A DNA stretch of 64,000 nt from JAXDMK01 sp963765955 (GTDB lineage Bacteria > Actinomycetota > Acidimicrobiia > Acidimicrobiales > AC-14), in assembly GCA_963765955.1 (NCBI GenBank), contig CAVXYA010000010.1, forward strand, positions 499,119-563,118, given 5' to 3'. A model generated the notes under the pieces. That model saw nothing but the letters and a program-made list of their open reading frames with translations, did not search any database and had not been told where the DNA came from. Below are positions 15,461-23,960 of this stretch, piece after piece; position 1 is the first letter of the stretch, and the number at the start of each line of letters is the position of its first letter. A program made the position numbers and the translations under genes.

Positions 15461-16609
15461 GTGCCCGGGGAGTTGCATCTCGCCGACCTGAGCGCGGAGA
15501 CGCCGGGCGTCCTGCCCAGCCAGCTCCTGGCCGAGGCGATCGACGCCGGCTACATCGAGGCCGGCGAGCTGCGCATCCCCAAGGAGAGCATCCAGCCGGC
15601 CAGCCTCGACCTGCGCCTGGGGGAGAGCGCCTTCCGCATCCGGTGCAGCTTCCTCCCGGGCGACGACACGGTGAAGCACAAGGTCGAGGACTACCTCTTC
15701 GACGAGCTCGACCTCCGCCGCGACGGCGCCCTGCTCGAGACCAACCGCCCGTACCTGATCCCGCTGGCCGAGTCGGTGCACCTGCCTCCGTTCATCCGGG
15801 GCAAGGCCAACCCCAAGAGCTCCACCGGCCGGGTCGACGTCTTCACCCGGGTCATCACCGACTACGGCCACCGCTTCGACGAGATCGCGCCCGGCTACGA
15901 CGGCCCCCTCTACCTGGAGGTCGTCCCCCTCTCGTTCCCCATCCTGGTGAAGCAGCATCTCTCGCTCAACCAGCTCCGACTGATGGTCGGGCGCTCCACG
16001 CTCACCGACGACGAGCTGGCCGCCCGCCACCAGGAGGAGCCCCTCCTCTACCGGGCCGACCGGCCGGCCACGGTCGGGGAGTTCGAGACATCCAACGGGC
16101 TGTTCCTCAGCCTCGACCTGGAGGGGGACAAGGGCCGCCAGGTCGGACACCGGGCGAGGAGCAACGCCGACCTGCTCGACATGTCGGGCATCGGCGCCCA
16201 CCAGGTGGAGGACTACTGGGAGCCGGTGCGGAGCGAGGAGGGCGACCGCCTGGTGCTGGAGCCGGAGCGGTTCTACCTGCTGCTTTCCGACGAGAGCGTG
16301 ATGGTGCCGCCCGACCTGGCCGCGGAGATGACGGCCTACGACCCCACCAGCGGCGAGCTGCGCACCCACTACGCGGGGTTCTTCGACCCCGGCTTCGGCT
16401 ACGACCCGACCGCCGGGCTCAAGGGCTCACGGGCCGCCCTCGAGGTGCGGGCCCACGACGTGCCGTTCATGATCGAGCACCGCCAGAAGGTGTGCAAGCT
16501 CACGTTCGAGAGGATGATCGCCCCCCCGGCCAAGCTCTACGGCACGACCATCGGCTCGAACTACCAGGGCCAGATGGAGACCCTCGGCAAGCACTTCCGC
16601 CGGGCGTAG
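15461..16609 (+). CDS. dcd: 2'-deoxycytidine 5'-triphosphate deaminase, double-domain type
   Basis: Converts dCTP to dUTP in thymidylate supply. At 382 residues it is about twice the classic 190-residue Dcd. It matches the long family with two dUTPase-like folds in tandem: the N-terminal half has 'IQPASLDLRLGESAFRI' and 'FIRGKANPKSSTGRVDVF', and the C-terminal half has 'RFYLLLSDESVMVPPDLAAEM', 'HYAGFFDPGFGYDP' and 'QKVCKLTFERM'. The GTG at 15461 is preceded by a -10-like hexamer and no ribosome binding site, suggesting a leaderless message. It stands alone between two hairpin elements. Confidence 0.88.
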   Translation: MPGELHLADLSAETPGVLPSQLLAEAIDAGYIEAGELRIPKESIQPASLDLRLGESAFRIRCSFLPGDDTVKHKVEDYLFDELDLRRDGALLETNRPYLIPLAESVHLPPFIRGKANPKSSTGRVDVFTRVITDYGHRFDEIAPGYDGPLYLEVVPLSFPILVKQHLSLNQLRLMVGRSTLTDDELAARHQEEPLLYRADRPATVGEFETSNGLFLSLDLEGDKGRQVGHRARSNADLLDMSGIGAHQVEDYWEPVRSEEGDRLVLEPERFYLLLSDESVMVPPDLAAEMTAYDPTSGELRTHYAGFFDPGFGYDPTAGLKGSRAALEVRAHDVPFMIEHRQKVCKLTFERMIAPPAKLYGTTIGSNYQGQMETLGKHFRRA

Positions 16610-16647
16610 CCCTCCGTCCCGCCAGGCCCAGTGACACGCCACTCGAG

Positions 16648-16685
16648 TGTGCAAGAACCCCACCTTTTCGGTGGGTTCTTGCACA
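16648..16685. terminator. Palindromic element / terminator 3' of dcd
   Basis: TGTGCAAGAACCCCACC pairs with GGTGGGTTCTTGCACA around a short T-rich loop. It sits between the convergent dcd and small HTH genes, so it could terminate both. It shares the GAGTGTGCAA start and TTGCACA end with the element at 13792-13834. Confidence 0.65.
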
Positions 16686-16704
16686 GTCGACGATGGGTGC
16701 GCCG

Positions 16705-16872
16705 TCAGCGGACGACGGCGAGCGAGGCGACCTCTTCGGGGTCGACCCAGTCGTACCCCCGATCGTCCCGCTCGGAGCCGATCTCGCCGTGCCGGATGGC
16801 CAGGAAGATCACTGTCCCCGGGACCCCAGTGAGCCGCACGGCCTCTGTGACCTTGACCCGGGCGGCGCTCAG
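16705..16872 (-). CDS. Small excisionase/MerR-like helix-turn-helix protein
   Basis: About 55 residues: 'VTEAVRLTGVPGTVIFLAIR', then 'HGEIGSERDDRGYDWVDPEEV'. This is the spacing of the winged helix of excisionase/MerR-like DNA-binding domains (TEA-x-x-L-TGV then a charged loop, then W/Y-x-DPEEV). No ATG or GTG allows the full domain. A CTG at 16872 overlaps the methyltransferase stop (CTGA) with AAGGAGGG just upstream, so a coupled CTG start is proposed; GTG at 16842 would cut off the first helix. Function is unknown, possibly a local regulator. Confidence 0.5.
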   Translation of the reverse strand: MSAARVKVTEAVRLTGVPGTVIFLAIRHGEIGSERDDRGYDWVDPEEVASLAVVR

Positions 16873-17579
16873 ACGCCCTCCTTGCGAGCTCGGATCACCA
16901 ACGTGCGGGGGACCCAGCGGGCGGCTTCGTCCCAGAACGGACTGCGGGAGCCCTCGACCGACGGTTCCGGCTCGAGGACCACGTCGACCCGGAACTTGGC
17001 CCGGCTGAGGCCGGTGAACAGGTCGGACACGGTGTGGTGGAAGCCGTCGGGCAGAGGACTGTGATCGAAGTACGACCGGCGGATGACCAGGGCCTGGCCG
17101 TGGTGGTCGATCAGGTCGTAGACCGGGTGGGGCAGGGAGAACACGAACGGCGCCCCCTCCTTGAGCACCCGGTGGACCTGGCGGAAGACCCGGTTGAGGT
17201 CCTCCACGAAGCCCAGGGCGTAGGCGGAGAAGACCAGGTCGACGCTGTCGCCCCGCATGAAGGCGAGGTCGGCCAGGTCGCCCTGGTGGAGCTCGACCCG
17301 CACCCCTTCGGCGTCGGCCAGGCGCTTGGCCCCGGTGAGCTGGGCCTGGGCGAAGTCGAGGCCGATCGCATGGGCCCCCTTCTTGGCGATGGCCACCAGC
17401 GACTGGCCGGCGCCGCAGCCCAGCTCCAGCACCCGCTTGTCGGTCAGGTTGCCCAGCAGCCGCAACTCGGTCTCGGTGACCACGTCGGGGCCGTACTGCA
17501 CGTCGGCGACCGGTCCCAGCGACCGGCTGGTGTCTCCCGGGGGCAGTCGCTTCCACCCGACCAGGGCGTCGTTGGCCAT
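16869..17579 (-). CDS. Class I SAM-dependent methyltransferase
   Basis: A 236-residue protein with the SAM-binding 'VLELGCGAGQSLVAIAKKGA' (motif I), an acidic turn at 'AIGLDFAQAQL', 'VELHQGDLADLAF' (motif II region) and 'VDLVFSAYALGFVEDL' (motif IV). The remainder, 'FSLPHPVYDLIDHHGQALV' and 'FHHTVSDLF', resembles Methyltransf_11-type small-molecule methyltransferases. The substrate is not inferable. The ATG at 17579 is near the HEAT-repeat gene upstream on the same strand. The downstream small HTH gene overlaps its stop. Confidence 0.88.
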   Translation of the reverse strand: MANDALVGWKRLPPGDTSRSLGPVADVQYGPDVVTETELRLLGNLTDKRVLELGCGAGQSLVAIAKKGAHAIGLDFAQAQLTGAKRLADAEGVRVELHQGDLADLAFMRGDSVDLVFSAYALGFVEDLNRVFRQVHRVLKEGAPFVFSLPHPVYDLIDHHGQALVIRRSYFDHSPLPDGFHHTVSDLFTGLSRAKFRVDVVLEPEPSVEGSRSPFWDEAARWVPRTLVIRARKEGV

Positions 17580-17626
17580 AGACGGCCATTGTGCCCGTCC
17601 CCGGCGGTGGGGTCAGGGACCTTGTC

Positions 17627-18137
17627 CTAATCCTGGGACGCGGTCTCCAGCCCGATGCCGACCCACCGGCGGACCTCGGGATCGGGATCGTCGGCTGCGA
17701 TCCGCAGCACCTTGCGGACGGGCTCGTCCTCCGGGCCGGACGTCACCACCATGGCCAGGTGGTAGGCGCCCATGCGCCGCAGGGGCGGCGTGCGCAGGAG
17801 CAGGTTGCAGGCCGCGCCCACCGTCAGGCCGGCGTCGTGGGCTGCCACCGCCAGGGTGTCGACCAGCCCGTCGTCTACCTCCTCGGCCGCGACCGCGATG
17901 AGGCTGTCGCACACGGTCTGGGCGAAGGCACGGTCGGCCTGGGCCAGCCGCCCCAGGATCTGGACGGCAGCCGATCGGCACACGGCGTCGTCGTGGCCGA
18001 GGAGGGGCAGGGCCGCGTCGAAGGTGTCCCAGCCGTGCTCGGCGGCGGCCGTGCGCCTGGGCGACGAAGCGGCCCCGCGCCGCGGGATCGTCGGGATCGA
18101 GCTCGGCGGCACGGAGCGCCTCCACCGCGGCCGCCAC
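17627..18137 (-). pseudogene. HEAT-repeat protein interrupted by a frameshift
   Basis: The GTG at 18137 begins 'AAAVEALRAAELDPDDPAAR' then 'GRFVAQ'. The frame must then change by one base between about 18040 and 18062 to continue as 'AAAEHGWDTFDAALPLLGHD', then 'VCRSAAVQILGRLAQADRAF' and on to 'DDPDPEVRRWVGIGLETASQ'. The second part has the helical repeats and D-x-D-P-E-V-R-R-W ending of HEAT-like proteins. It starts 16 bases after the inositol-phosphate synthase stop, so it was probably the third gene of the padR-ino1 operon. Sequencing indel or real pseudogene cannot be told apart here. Confidence 0.7.
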
Positions 18138-18153
18138 CTGCTCGTCGGCGGTG

Positions 18154-19224
18154 CTAGCCAGTGATGAACTCCTCGAGCAGCTCCCGGGCGTGGTCGTCGT
18201 GGTACTGCACCGGCGGCGACTTCATGAAGTAGGCCGAGGGGGCGAGCAGGGGGCCGCCGATGCCCCGGTCGAGGGCCAGCTTGGCGCAGCGCACGGCGTC
18301 GATGATCACGCCGGCCGAGTTGGGCGAGTCCCATACCTCGAGCTTGAGCTCCACGCTCAGGGGCACGTCGCCGAAGTTGCGTCCCTCCAGCCGGATGTAG
18401 GCCCACTTGCGGTCGTCCAACCAGGCCACGTGGTCGGAGGGGCCGATGTGGACGTCGTCGGCCGCGATCCCGTTGTCGAGCTGGCTGGTGACGGCCTGGG
18501 TCTTGGAGATCTTCTTCGACTCCAGCCGCTCCCGCTCGAGCATGTTCTTGAAGTCCATGTTGCCGCCGACGTTGAGCTGGTAGGTGCGGTCGAGCACGAG
18601 GCCCCGGTCCTCGAACAGGCGGGCCAGCAGGCGGTGGACGATCGTGGCCCCGACCTGGCTCTTGATGTCGTCGCCGATGATGGGGATGCCCGCATCGGTG
18701 AAGCGCTGGGCCCACTCGGGGTCGGACGAGATGAACACCGGGATGGCGTTGACGAAGGCCACCCCCGCCTCCAGGCAGGCGCCGGCGTAGTAGCGCTGGG
18801 CGTCCTCCGAGCCGACGGGCAGGTAGGACACCATCACCTCGGCGCCGGAGTCACGCAGGGCCTGGGCCACGTCGACCGGCTCGGCCAGGGACTCCTCGAT
18901 GGTCTGGCGGTAGTACTTGCCCAGGCCGTCGAGGGTGGGGCCCCGCTGGACCTCGATGCCCAGCTCGCCCACCGATGCGAAGCGGATGGTGTTGTTCTGG
19001 CCCGAGAAGATGGCCTTGCCCACGTCGAGACCGACCTTGGCCGCGTCGACGTCGAAGGCGGCGACCACCTCGACGTCGCGCACGTGGTAGCCGCCGAGCT
19101 CGACGTGCATGAGGCCGGGGACGGTCTCGGCCGGGTCGGCGTCGCGGTAGTACTCGAGGCCCTGCACCAGCGAGCTGGCGCAGTTGCCGACCCCCGCGAT
19201 GGCCAACCGAATCGACTTGGTCAC
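18154..19224 (-). CDS. ino1: Inositol-3-phosphate synthase (actinobacterial type)
   Basis: Converts glucose 6-phosphate to myo-inositol phosphate, the first step to phosphatidylinositol and mycothiol in actinobacteria. The 356-residue protein begins 'IRLAIAGVGNCASSLVQGLE' (NAD-binding G-x-G-x-x-x-S) and contains 'GGNMDFKNMLERERLESKK', 'KTQAVTSQL', 'GPSDHVAWLDDRKWAYIRLEG' and 'LKLEVWDSPNSAGVIIDAVR', all signatures of the Rv0046c family. The GTG at 19224 overlaps the padR stop (GTGA), with GGGAGGA just upstream, so it is coupled to its regulator as in mycobacteria (Rv0047c-Rv0046c). Confidence 0.96.
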   Translation of the reverse strand: MTKSIRLAIAGVGNCASSLVQGLEYYRDADPAETVPGLMHVELGGYHVRDVEVVAAFDVDAAKVGLDVGKAIFSGQNNTIRFASVGELGIEVQRGPTLDGLGKYYRQTIEESLAEPVDVAQALRDSGAEVMVSYLPVGSEDAQRYYAGACLEAGVAFVNAIPVFISSDPEWAQRFTDAGIPIIGDDIKSQVGATIVHRLLARLFEDRGLVLDRTYQLNVGGNMDFKNMLERERLESKKISKTQAVTSQLDNGIAADDVHIGPSDHVAWLDDRKWAYIRLEGRNFGDVPLSVELKLEVWDSPNSAGVIIDAVRCAKLALDRGIGGPLLAPSAYFMKSPPVQYHDDHARELLEEFITG

Positions 19225-19970
19225 TTCTGTCCTCCCTGTATCGGACTGGCCTGTATCGGACTGGCCTGGATCGGACTGGCCTGGATCGGACTGGCCTGTA
19301 TCGGACTGGCCTGCATCGGATCGGCCTGAACCGGATTGGCCACATCAGCCTTGGACTGGCGTTCGACGGCGATCAGGCGGTCGAGCCAGGAGATGTCCCG
19401 CTCCGCCGACTCGGCGCCGTGATCGATCAACGATTGCGTGTAGGTGTCCATGCGGTCCCGCCGGCTGCGCATGCTGGTGCGGGTACGGGCCAGCCGGTCC
19501 TCCAGCTGGGCCCGTCGGCGCTCGAGGAGCCGGAGCCGCCGGTCGGGCGGCAGGAAGCGGCAGAAGGCGAGCTTGAGATTGAACGCCCGATCGTCGTCGC
19601 CGACCGTCTCCGCCTCGAGCAGCTCCTCGAAGAGCCGCTGGCCCCGGTCGGTGATGGCGTAGACCTTGCGGGTGCGGGCCGAGCGGGGCTCGCCCCGCCT
19701 GCCGGCCGCCGCCGCCCGGCGGGCTCGGAAAGCAGCTGCCTCGCCGGCGATGGAGCCGGTCATGGGGACTGACGGACGGGGCGCCTCGGCATCGGCCGGG
19801 GCCACGACCGCCCGCAGCGCGCCCGCCGCCTCCAGGCGGTTGAGGGCGGGGTAGAGCGAGCCGAACGAGACGCTCGAGAACGGGCCGAGGGCCTCGGTGA
19901 GACGCTTCTTCAGCTCGTACCCGTGGAGCTGCTGCTCCTTGAGCAACCCCAGCACCGCCAGCTCCAGCAA
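19221..19970 (-). CDS. PadR family transcriptional regulator with pentapeptide-repeat tail
   Basis: The winged-helix N-terminus is 'LELAVLGLLKEQQLHGYELK', 'LGPFSSVSFGSLYPALNRLE' then 'GALRAV'. The wing 'RKVYAITDRGQRLFEELLE' is separated from it by a ~45-residue Ala/Arg-rich insertion. A coiled-coil C-terminal dimerization helix follows, then an unusual tail of A-S-P-I-Q repeats encoded by a 15-bp tandem repeat. The start is TTG at 19970, with AAGGGA 9 bases upstream; no in-frame ATG exists. The upstream double palindrome at 19994-20018 is the probable autoregulatory operator. It likely controls ino1, to which it is translationally coupled. Confidence 0.9.
   Translation of the reverse strand: MLELAVLGLLKEQQLHGYELKKRLTEALGPFSSVSFGSLYPALNRLEAAGALRAVVAPADAEAPRPSVPMTGSIAGEAAAFRARRAAAAGRRGEPRSARTRKVYAITDRGQRLFEELLEAETVGDDDRAFNLKLAFCRFLPPDRRLRLLERRRAQLEDRLARTRTSMRSRRDRMDTYTQSLIDHGAESAERDISWLDRLIAVERQSKADVANPVQADPMQASPIQASPIQASPIQASPIQASPIQGGQK
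19236..19340. repeat. 15-bp tandem repeat, seven copies, inside the padR 3' end
   Basis: Seven contiguous units of CTGKATCGGACTGGC run from 19236 to 19340. The first five are nearly identical and the last two diverged. On the minus strand each unit encodes Ala-Ser-Pro-Ile-Gln, and the frame is preserved because the unit is a multiple of three. Copy number could vary between strains. Confidence 0.95.
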
Positions 19971-19993
19971 GAACCCATGTCCCTTCGACGAAT

Positions 19994-20018
19994 CCGATAT
20001 ATCGATCCGATATATCGG
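19994..20018. promoter_or_regulatory. Probable PadR operator
   Basis: CCGATATATCG (19994-20004) is followed two bases later by the perfect palindrome CCGATATATCGG (20007-20018). AT-rich dyads of this kind stand out strongly in this GC-rich DNA. The site is 24 bases upstream of the padR start, overlapping its expected promoter. Confidence 0.7.
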
Positions 20019-20167
20019 AAGCAAGTATGCCACGGTGCCGACGCTCCGCAATCGCGGGGTCGGACGCGGGCCGCACGGTGGCCACCCGGTCGAGGGTCGA
20101 CGGCGATGCACCGTGGATGCGGCGCGCCGGTCCACCTTCCGGCGGCGGTCTGCGACGGCGCCGGGGT

Positions 20168-20201
20168 CGAGGGTGCAGAAACGAGGCCTTATGCACCCTC
20201 G
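20168..20201. repeat. Inverted repeat upstream of the DUF5318 gene
   Basis: CGAGGGTGCA and TGCACCCTCG form perfect 10-base arms around a 14-base spacer. It lies in the 302-base gap between the divergent padR and DUF5318 genes, which otherwise holds only the PadR operator. A regulatory dyad or structured leader is possible. Confidence 0.6.
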
Positions 20202-20272
20202 GCGAGGCTCGGGCGGCGGCGGCGGTATCGACGGGCGGACTCGTTCGCTACCCTGGCCGCGGTGAGGCCAAC

Positions 20273-20683
20273 GTGAGCTTCCGGCCGGAGAGGATCAGGG
20301 GGGCGGGACCGTCTCCCGCGGGCCAGATCGACTACCGGCTCGTGCGCCGGCACACGGTCGACGAGTTCCACCGCGGCCGCCTCGGTCGCCGCGACGTCTG
20401 CGACGCCCACCCCGAGCTGCTGCGGGCTGCCCGCAACATCGGCCGACCCAGCGAGCTGGAGTGCCCCATCTGCGACGAGTCGGCGTTGGTGCTGGTGTCA
20501 TTCGCCTTCGGCACCCGCCTGCCCGCCTCGGGCAAGGTCGTCGACACCCACAAGGAGATGACGAGGCTCGCCCGGCGGCGGGAGGAGTGCACCTGCTACG
20601 TGGTCGAGGTCTGCCCCGAGTGCGCCTGGAACCACCTGGTCCGGGCCTTCCCTCTGGGCGGTCGGCAGGCCGGTACCGGCTGA
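20273..20683 (+). CDS. DUF5318 family protein (Rv0049-like)
   Basis: A 136-residue actinobacterial conserved protein. It begins 'FRPERIRGAGPSP', with 'IDYRLVRRHTVDEFHRGRL' and 'RRDVCDAHPELLRAARNIG' as the family core. Two cysteine groups, 'ECPICDES' and 'CTCYVVEVCPECAW', look like a zinc ribbon. The GTG at 20273 has GAGG about 8 bases upstream. In mycobacteria this gene also lies between padR-ino1 and ponA1. The molecular function is unknown; the zinc-ribbon look suggests nucleic-acid or protein binding. Confidence 0.85.
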   Translation: MSFRPERIRGAGPSPAGQIDYRLVRRHTVDEFHRGRLGRRDVCDAHPELLRAARNIGRPSELECPICDESALVLVSFAFGTRLPASGKVVDTHKEMTRLARRREECTCYVVEVCPECAWNHLVRAFPLGGRQAGTG

Positions 20684-20754
20684 CATCGGCCCACCAGCGA
20701 CGGCGCCCGACTCCCTCGGTCGGGGGAATTTCCCGCTCGCGGCAGCGCCCTTGG

Positions 20755-21416
20755 TAGTCTCCAATCCTCGTGCGCCGACCTCGTAGCGCTGTCCTCGAGT
20801 CGCCCCCCACGGCCCTGCGGCCTGATCGGACTGGGTCCGATCGCCGCCAGGGCGGGCCGCCCGGACCCCGGCGTCAGGACGGGGGTCAACCTCAATCGCA
20901 GGGTCAGGCCCCACGAGCCCGGCCCGCTCCCGGGCGCCCGGCCGCCCCTGCCGGACGCCGACCCAACGGCGAATACCCGCAGGCCGGAGGCCCCGTAGCT
21001 CGCCCCGCCGGCCCTGACCAGAACCCGGCCGCCGCCCGCCGTCGGCAACAGGCCGTCCCCGGGCCCCGCCAGGCACGCCCGACTCCCCACCCGGGCCCCG
21101 CCCCCGCCCGCCGCCCGGGTCCGGGGCGCCCCGACCTGAACGGCCGCCGGCCCGACCAGAACCCCGGCGCCGCCCGCCAGCGGCAACGGACCGCCCGCTC
21201 CCGCCCCGCCCCTGCGCGGCGTAGCGGTGGACCCGAGGCCGCGCGTCTCGCCCGACTCCCGCCGAGCCGACCCCCGGCAGGCCAACCGCCACCAAGGCGA
21301 CCCCCGCCCGGTCGATCCCCGACAGGCCGACGTCCACCGGGCCGACCCGCGCCTAGCCGATTCCCGACAGATCGACCCGCGACCAGGCCGGCCCGCGTCC
21401 CGCCGGCCAAGGCGTC
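20755..21416 (+). other. Pro/Arg-rich leader region, possible N-terminal extension of the penicillin-binding protein
   Basis: No stand-alone gene is convincing between 20684 and 21416. A -10-like TAGTCT (20755-20760) lies 9 bases before a GTG at 20770, whose frame runs through a basic, proline-rich stretch with near-repeats of 'PDQNP(A/G)AAR(R/Q)RQ'. Another frame, from 21227, shows repeats of 'DPRQAD'. Such disordered tails are typical of the cytoplasmic N-terminus of actinobacterial PonA. The real gene may start at 20770, with frame changes between there and 21417; the frame of the downstream gene itself has stops at 21222 and 21354. Confidence 0.4.
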
Positions 21417-23960
21417 GTGGTCGACAACCGCCAGCAGGCGGCAGTCCGCGCCCGGCGGGCGACCAGCGCCGCCGCCGGCCAGCGGGTCAGCAGCAACCGG
21501 CCCGCCGCCGGCGTCCCGGGCCCGACTGGCATCCCCGCCCCCGCGGACATTCCCGACCCGGCCGGCTTCCGCCCCTCCACCGGCCGGCCCGCGAGGCCCG
21601 GCCCACCCGCGCCGCCCGGTCGTCCCACGCGACCCATCTCACGTCCGCCCGGCCCCCCGGGAGCCACCGCCGGCGGCCGGGGCTCGTTGCTCGTCCCGGG
21701 CCAGGGCGGGGCCAAGGGCGGCGCCAAGCGACGGGGCAAGCGCACGAGCTTCCTCTGGCGGTACCGGCGGGTGTGGTTCCTGCTCGGCGTCATGGCCGTC
21801 ACCGCCCTGGCCGGCGGGGCGTGGGTGCTCACCCAGGTCCCCCTTCCCCCCGAGGCCGCCCTCCCCCAGACGACGATCATCTACGACGCCGCCGGCAACC
21901 AGATCGCCACCCTCCACGGCCAGGAGAACCGGTTCCCGGTCAAGCTCGACCAAGTCCCCCCGATCGTCCAGAGCGCGGTGATCGCGGCCGAGGACCGCAA
22001 GTTCTTCAAGCACGGCGGCATCGACCCCCTCGGCATCCTGCGGGCCACGTGGGCCGACGTCCGCAAGAAGGGCGCCACCCAGGGCGGCTCGACCATCACC
22101 CAGCAGTACGTCAAGCAGGTCTACGTGGGCACCGACCCCACCCTCTGGCGCAAGCTGCGGGAGGCGGTCATCGCCATCAAGCTCGAGCGCAAGCTCGACA
22201 AGCGCCAGATCCTCGAGCGCTACCTCAACACCGTCTACTTCGGGCGGGGTGCCTACGGCATCCAGGCCGCGTCCCGCACGTGGTTCGGCAAGGACGTCGC
22301 CGAGCTGGGGCTCAAGGAGGCGGCCTACCTGGTCGGCCTCATCCGCTCGCCGTCCGGAGGCGACCTGGCCTCCGACCCCGACCTCGCCTACGAGCTGCGC
22401 ACGTTCGTCCTCCAGGCCATGGTCGAGACCAAGGCCATCACCCCCGCCCAGATGGCCGAGGTGGAGGCCCAGAAGCTGGAGAGCTACGTCGCCCCCCGCA
22501 CCGAGCTCGACTCCACCGTCTCCCTCCAGGGCATCGGTGCCGAGTACTACGTGCAGTACGTGCGGGAGCAGCTGGAGGCCGCCTACTCGGAGGACTTCGT
22601 CCTGCGCCAGGGCCTCCGGGTCCAGACCAGCCTCGACCCCGAGCTCCAGCGCCAGGCCTACGACGCGGTCTACGGACTGCTCGACGAGCCCGGCGACCCC
22701 GCCGGCTCCCTCGTGGCCATCGATGGCGACGGGCGGGTGGTGGCCATGGTCGGCGGCCGGGACTGGCGGGAGTCCCAGGTCAACCTGGCCGTGGGGGAGA
22801 GCGGGGGCGGCTCCGGGCGCCAAGGCGGGTCCACCTTCAAGCCCTTCGCCCTGGCCGCCGCGGTCAAGGACGGGTACAGCCTGGAGTCCTCGTTCCGGGG
22901 ACCGGCCAAGATCGTGCTCCCCTTCGCCGACAAGGGCAACGACTGGGAGGTCACCAACTACGAGCTCGCCTCCTTCGGCCAGGTCAACCTCATTGACGCC
23001 ACCGTCGAGTCGGTGAACACCGTCTACGCCCAGCTGGTCGACACCCTGGGGCCGGAGAAGGTGGTCGACATGGCCAAGGAGCTAGGCATCACCGCGGAGC
23101 TCGACCCGGTGGCGTCGATCGCCCTCGGCACCCAGAACGTCTCGGTGATGGACATGGCCAACGCCTACTCCACCCTCGCCCGAGGCGGGGTCCGCATCGA
23201 CCCCCGGGTGATCACCAAGGTCTCCATGAACGACACCGTCCTGCCCGACACCCAGCCCAAGGGGATCCGGGTGCTGGAGAAGGCCCAGGCCGACCAGGTC
23301 AACTTCACCCTCGAGCAGGTGGTCGCCCGAGGGTCGGGCACCGGCGCCCAGGTCGACAGCACCAAGGTCAAGGGCAAGACCGGTACCACCGAGGACTTCG
23401 GCGACGCCTGGTTCGTGGGCTACACCCGGTCGCTCACCGTCGCCGTGTGGATGGGGTACCCCGAGGGCCAGAGCCAGCAGCTCCTCAACGTCCACGGAGT
23501 GAAGAAGGTCAACGGGGGATCGCTTCCGGCCCGCATCTTCCAGCGCTTCGTCAGCGGCCTGCCGCCGGAGAACGACGACACCCCCACCCCCGCCCCCGAG
23601 TTCTCGGGCACGCCCCTCAGCCCGCTGGTCCGCTACACCACGCCGGCGCCCACGGTCGTGGCCGGCCCCAGCGAACCCACCGGCGCCGGCCAGCCCGAGG
23701 GTTCGGCCACCCTTTCGAGCCCGGTCACCAGCGTCGAGGCCACGACGTCAGGCGAAGGCACGGCGGCGACCCCCGAGACGGGCTCCGGTGGGGGGACCCC
23801 GGGTGACACGGCCGCCACCGGGACGGCGATCCCCACCGACAACGAGGGCACGGACACCTCCGAGGACCCCACCACCCAGGTCACCCGCCCGCCCCGCCAG
23901 CGCGACACCACCTCGCCCTCCTGGACCCTTCCGCCCGGGGTGACGATCCCCGGCGACTAA
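21417..23960 (+). CDS. ponA: Bifunctional penicillin-binding protein (class A, PonA type)
   Basis: Builds and cross-links peptidoglycan on the outer face of the membrane. A basic Pro-rich cytoplasmic tail is followed by a membrane span near residues 120-142. A GT51 glycosyltransferase domain has catalytic Glu192 in 'AVIAAEDRKFFKHGGIDPLG' plus 'QGGSTITQQYVKQVYVG'. The transpeptidase has Ser472-x-x-Lys475 (STFK), an S-x-N-type 'ESVNTVYAQL' and KTGT at 654-657. The last ~120 residues are a Thr/Pro-rich disordered tail. GTG 21417 is the earliest start in this frame; the true N-terminus may lie upstream in another frame. Position matches ponA1 (Rv0050). Confidence 0.94.
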   Translation: MVDNRQQAAVRARRATSAAAGQRVSSNRPAAGVPGPTGIPAPADIPDPAGFRPSTGRPARPGPPAPPGRPTRPISRPPGPPGATAGGRGSLLVPGQGGAKGGAKRRGKRTSFLWRYRRVWFLLGVMAVTALAGGAWVLTQVPLPPEAALPQTTIIYDAAGNQIATLHGQENRFPVKLDQVPPIVQSAVIAAEDRKFFKHGGIDPLGILRATWADVRKKGATQGGSTITQQYVKQVYVGTDPTLWRKLREAVIAIKLERKLDKRQILERYLNTVYFGRGAYGIQAASRTWFGKDVAELGLKEAAYLVGLIRSPSGGDLASDPDLAYELRTFVLQAMVETKAITPAQMAEVEAQKLESYVAPRTELDSTVSLQGIGAEYYVQYVREQLEAAYSEDFVLRQGLRVQTSLDPELQRQAYDAVYGLLDEPGDPAGSLVAIDGDGRVVAMVGGRDWRESQVNLAVGESGGGSGRQGGSTFKPFALAAAVKDGYSLESSFRGPAKIVLPFADKGNDWEVTNYELASFGQVNLIDATVESVNTVYAQLVDTLGPEKVVDMAKELGITAELDPVASIALGTQNVSVMDMANAYSTLARGGVRIDPRVITKVSMNDTVLPDTQPKGIRVLEKAQADQVNFTLEQVVARGSGTGAQVDSTKVKGKTGTTEDFGDAWFVGYTRSLTVAVWMGYPEGQSQQLLNVHGVKKVNGGSLPARIFQRFVSGLPPENDDTPTPAPEFSGTPLSPLVRYTTPAPTVVAGPSEPTGAGQPEGSATLSSPVTSVEATTSGEGTAATPETGSGGGTPGDTAATGTAIPTDNEGTDTSEDPTTQVTRPPRQRDTTSPSWTLPPGVTIPGD

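Noticed and set aside
19236..19340. CRISPR-like array
   Set aside because: The 15-bp units are contiguous with no spacers, lie in frame inside padR and have no cas genes nearby.
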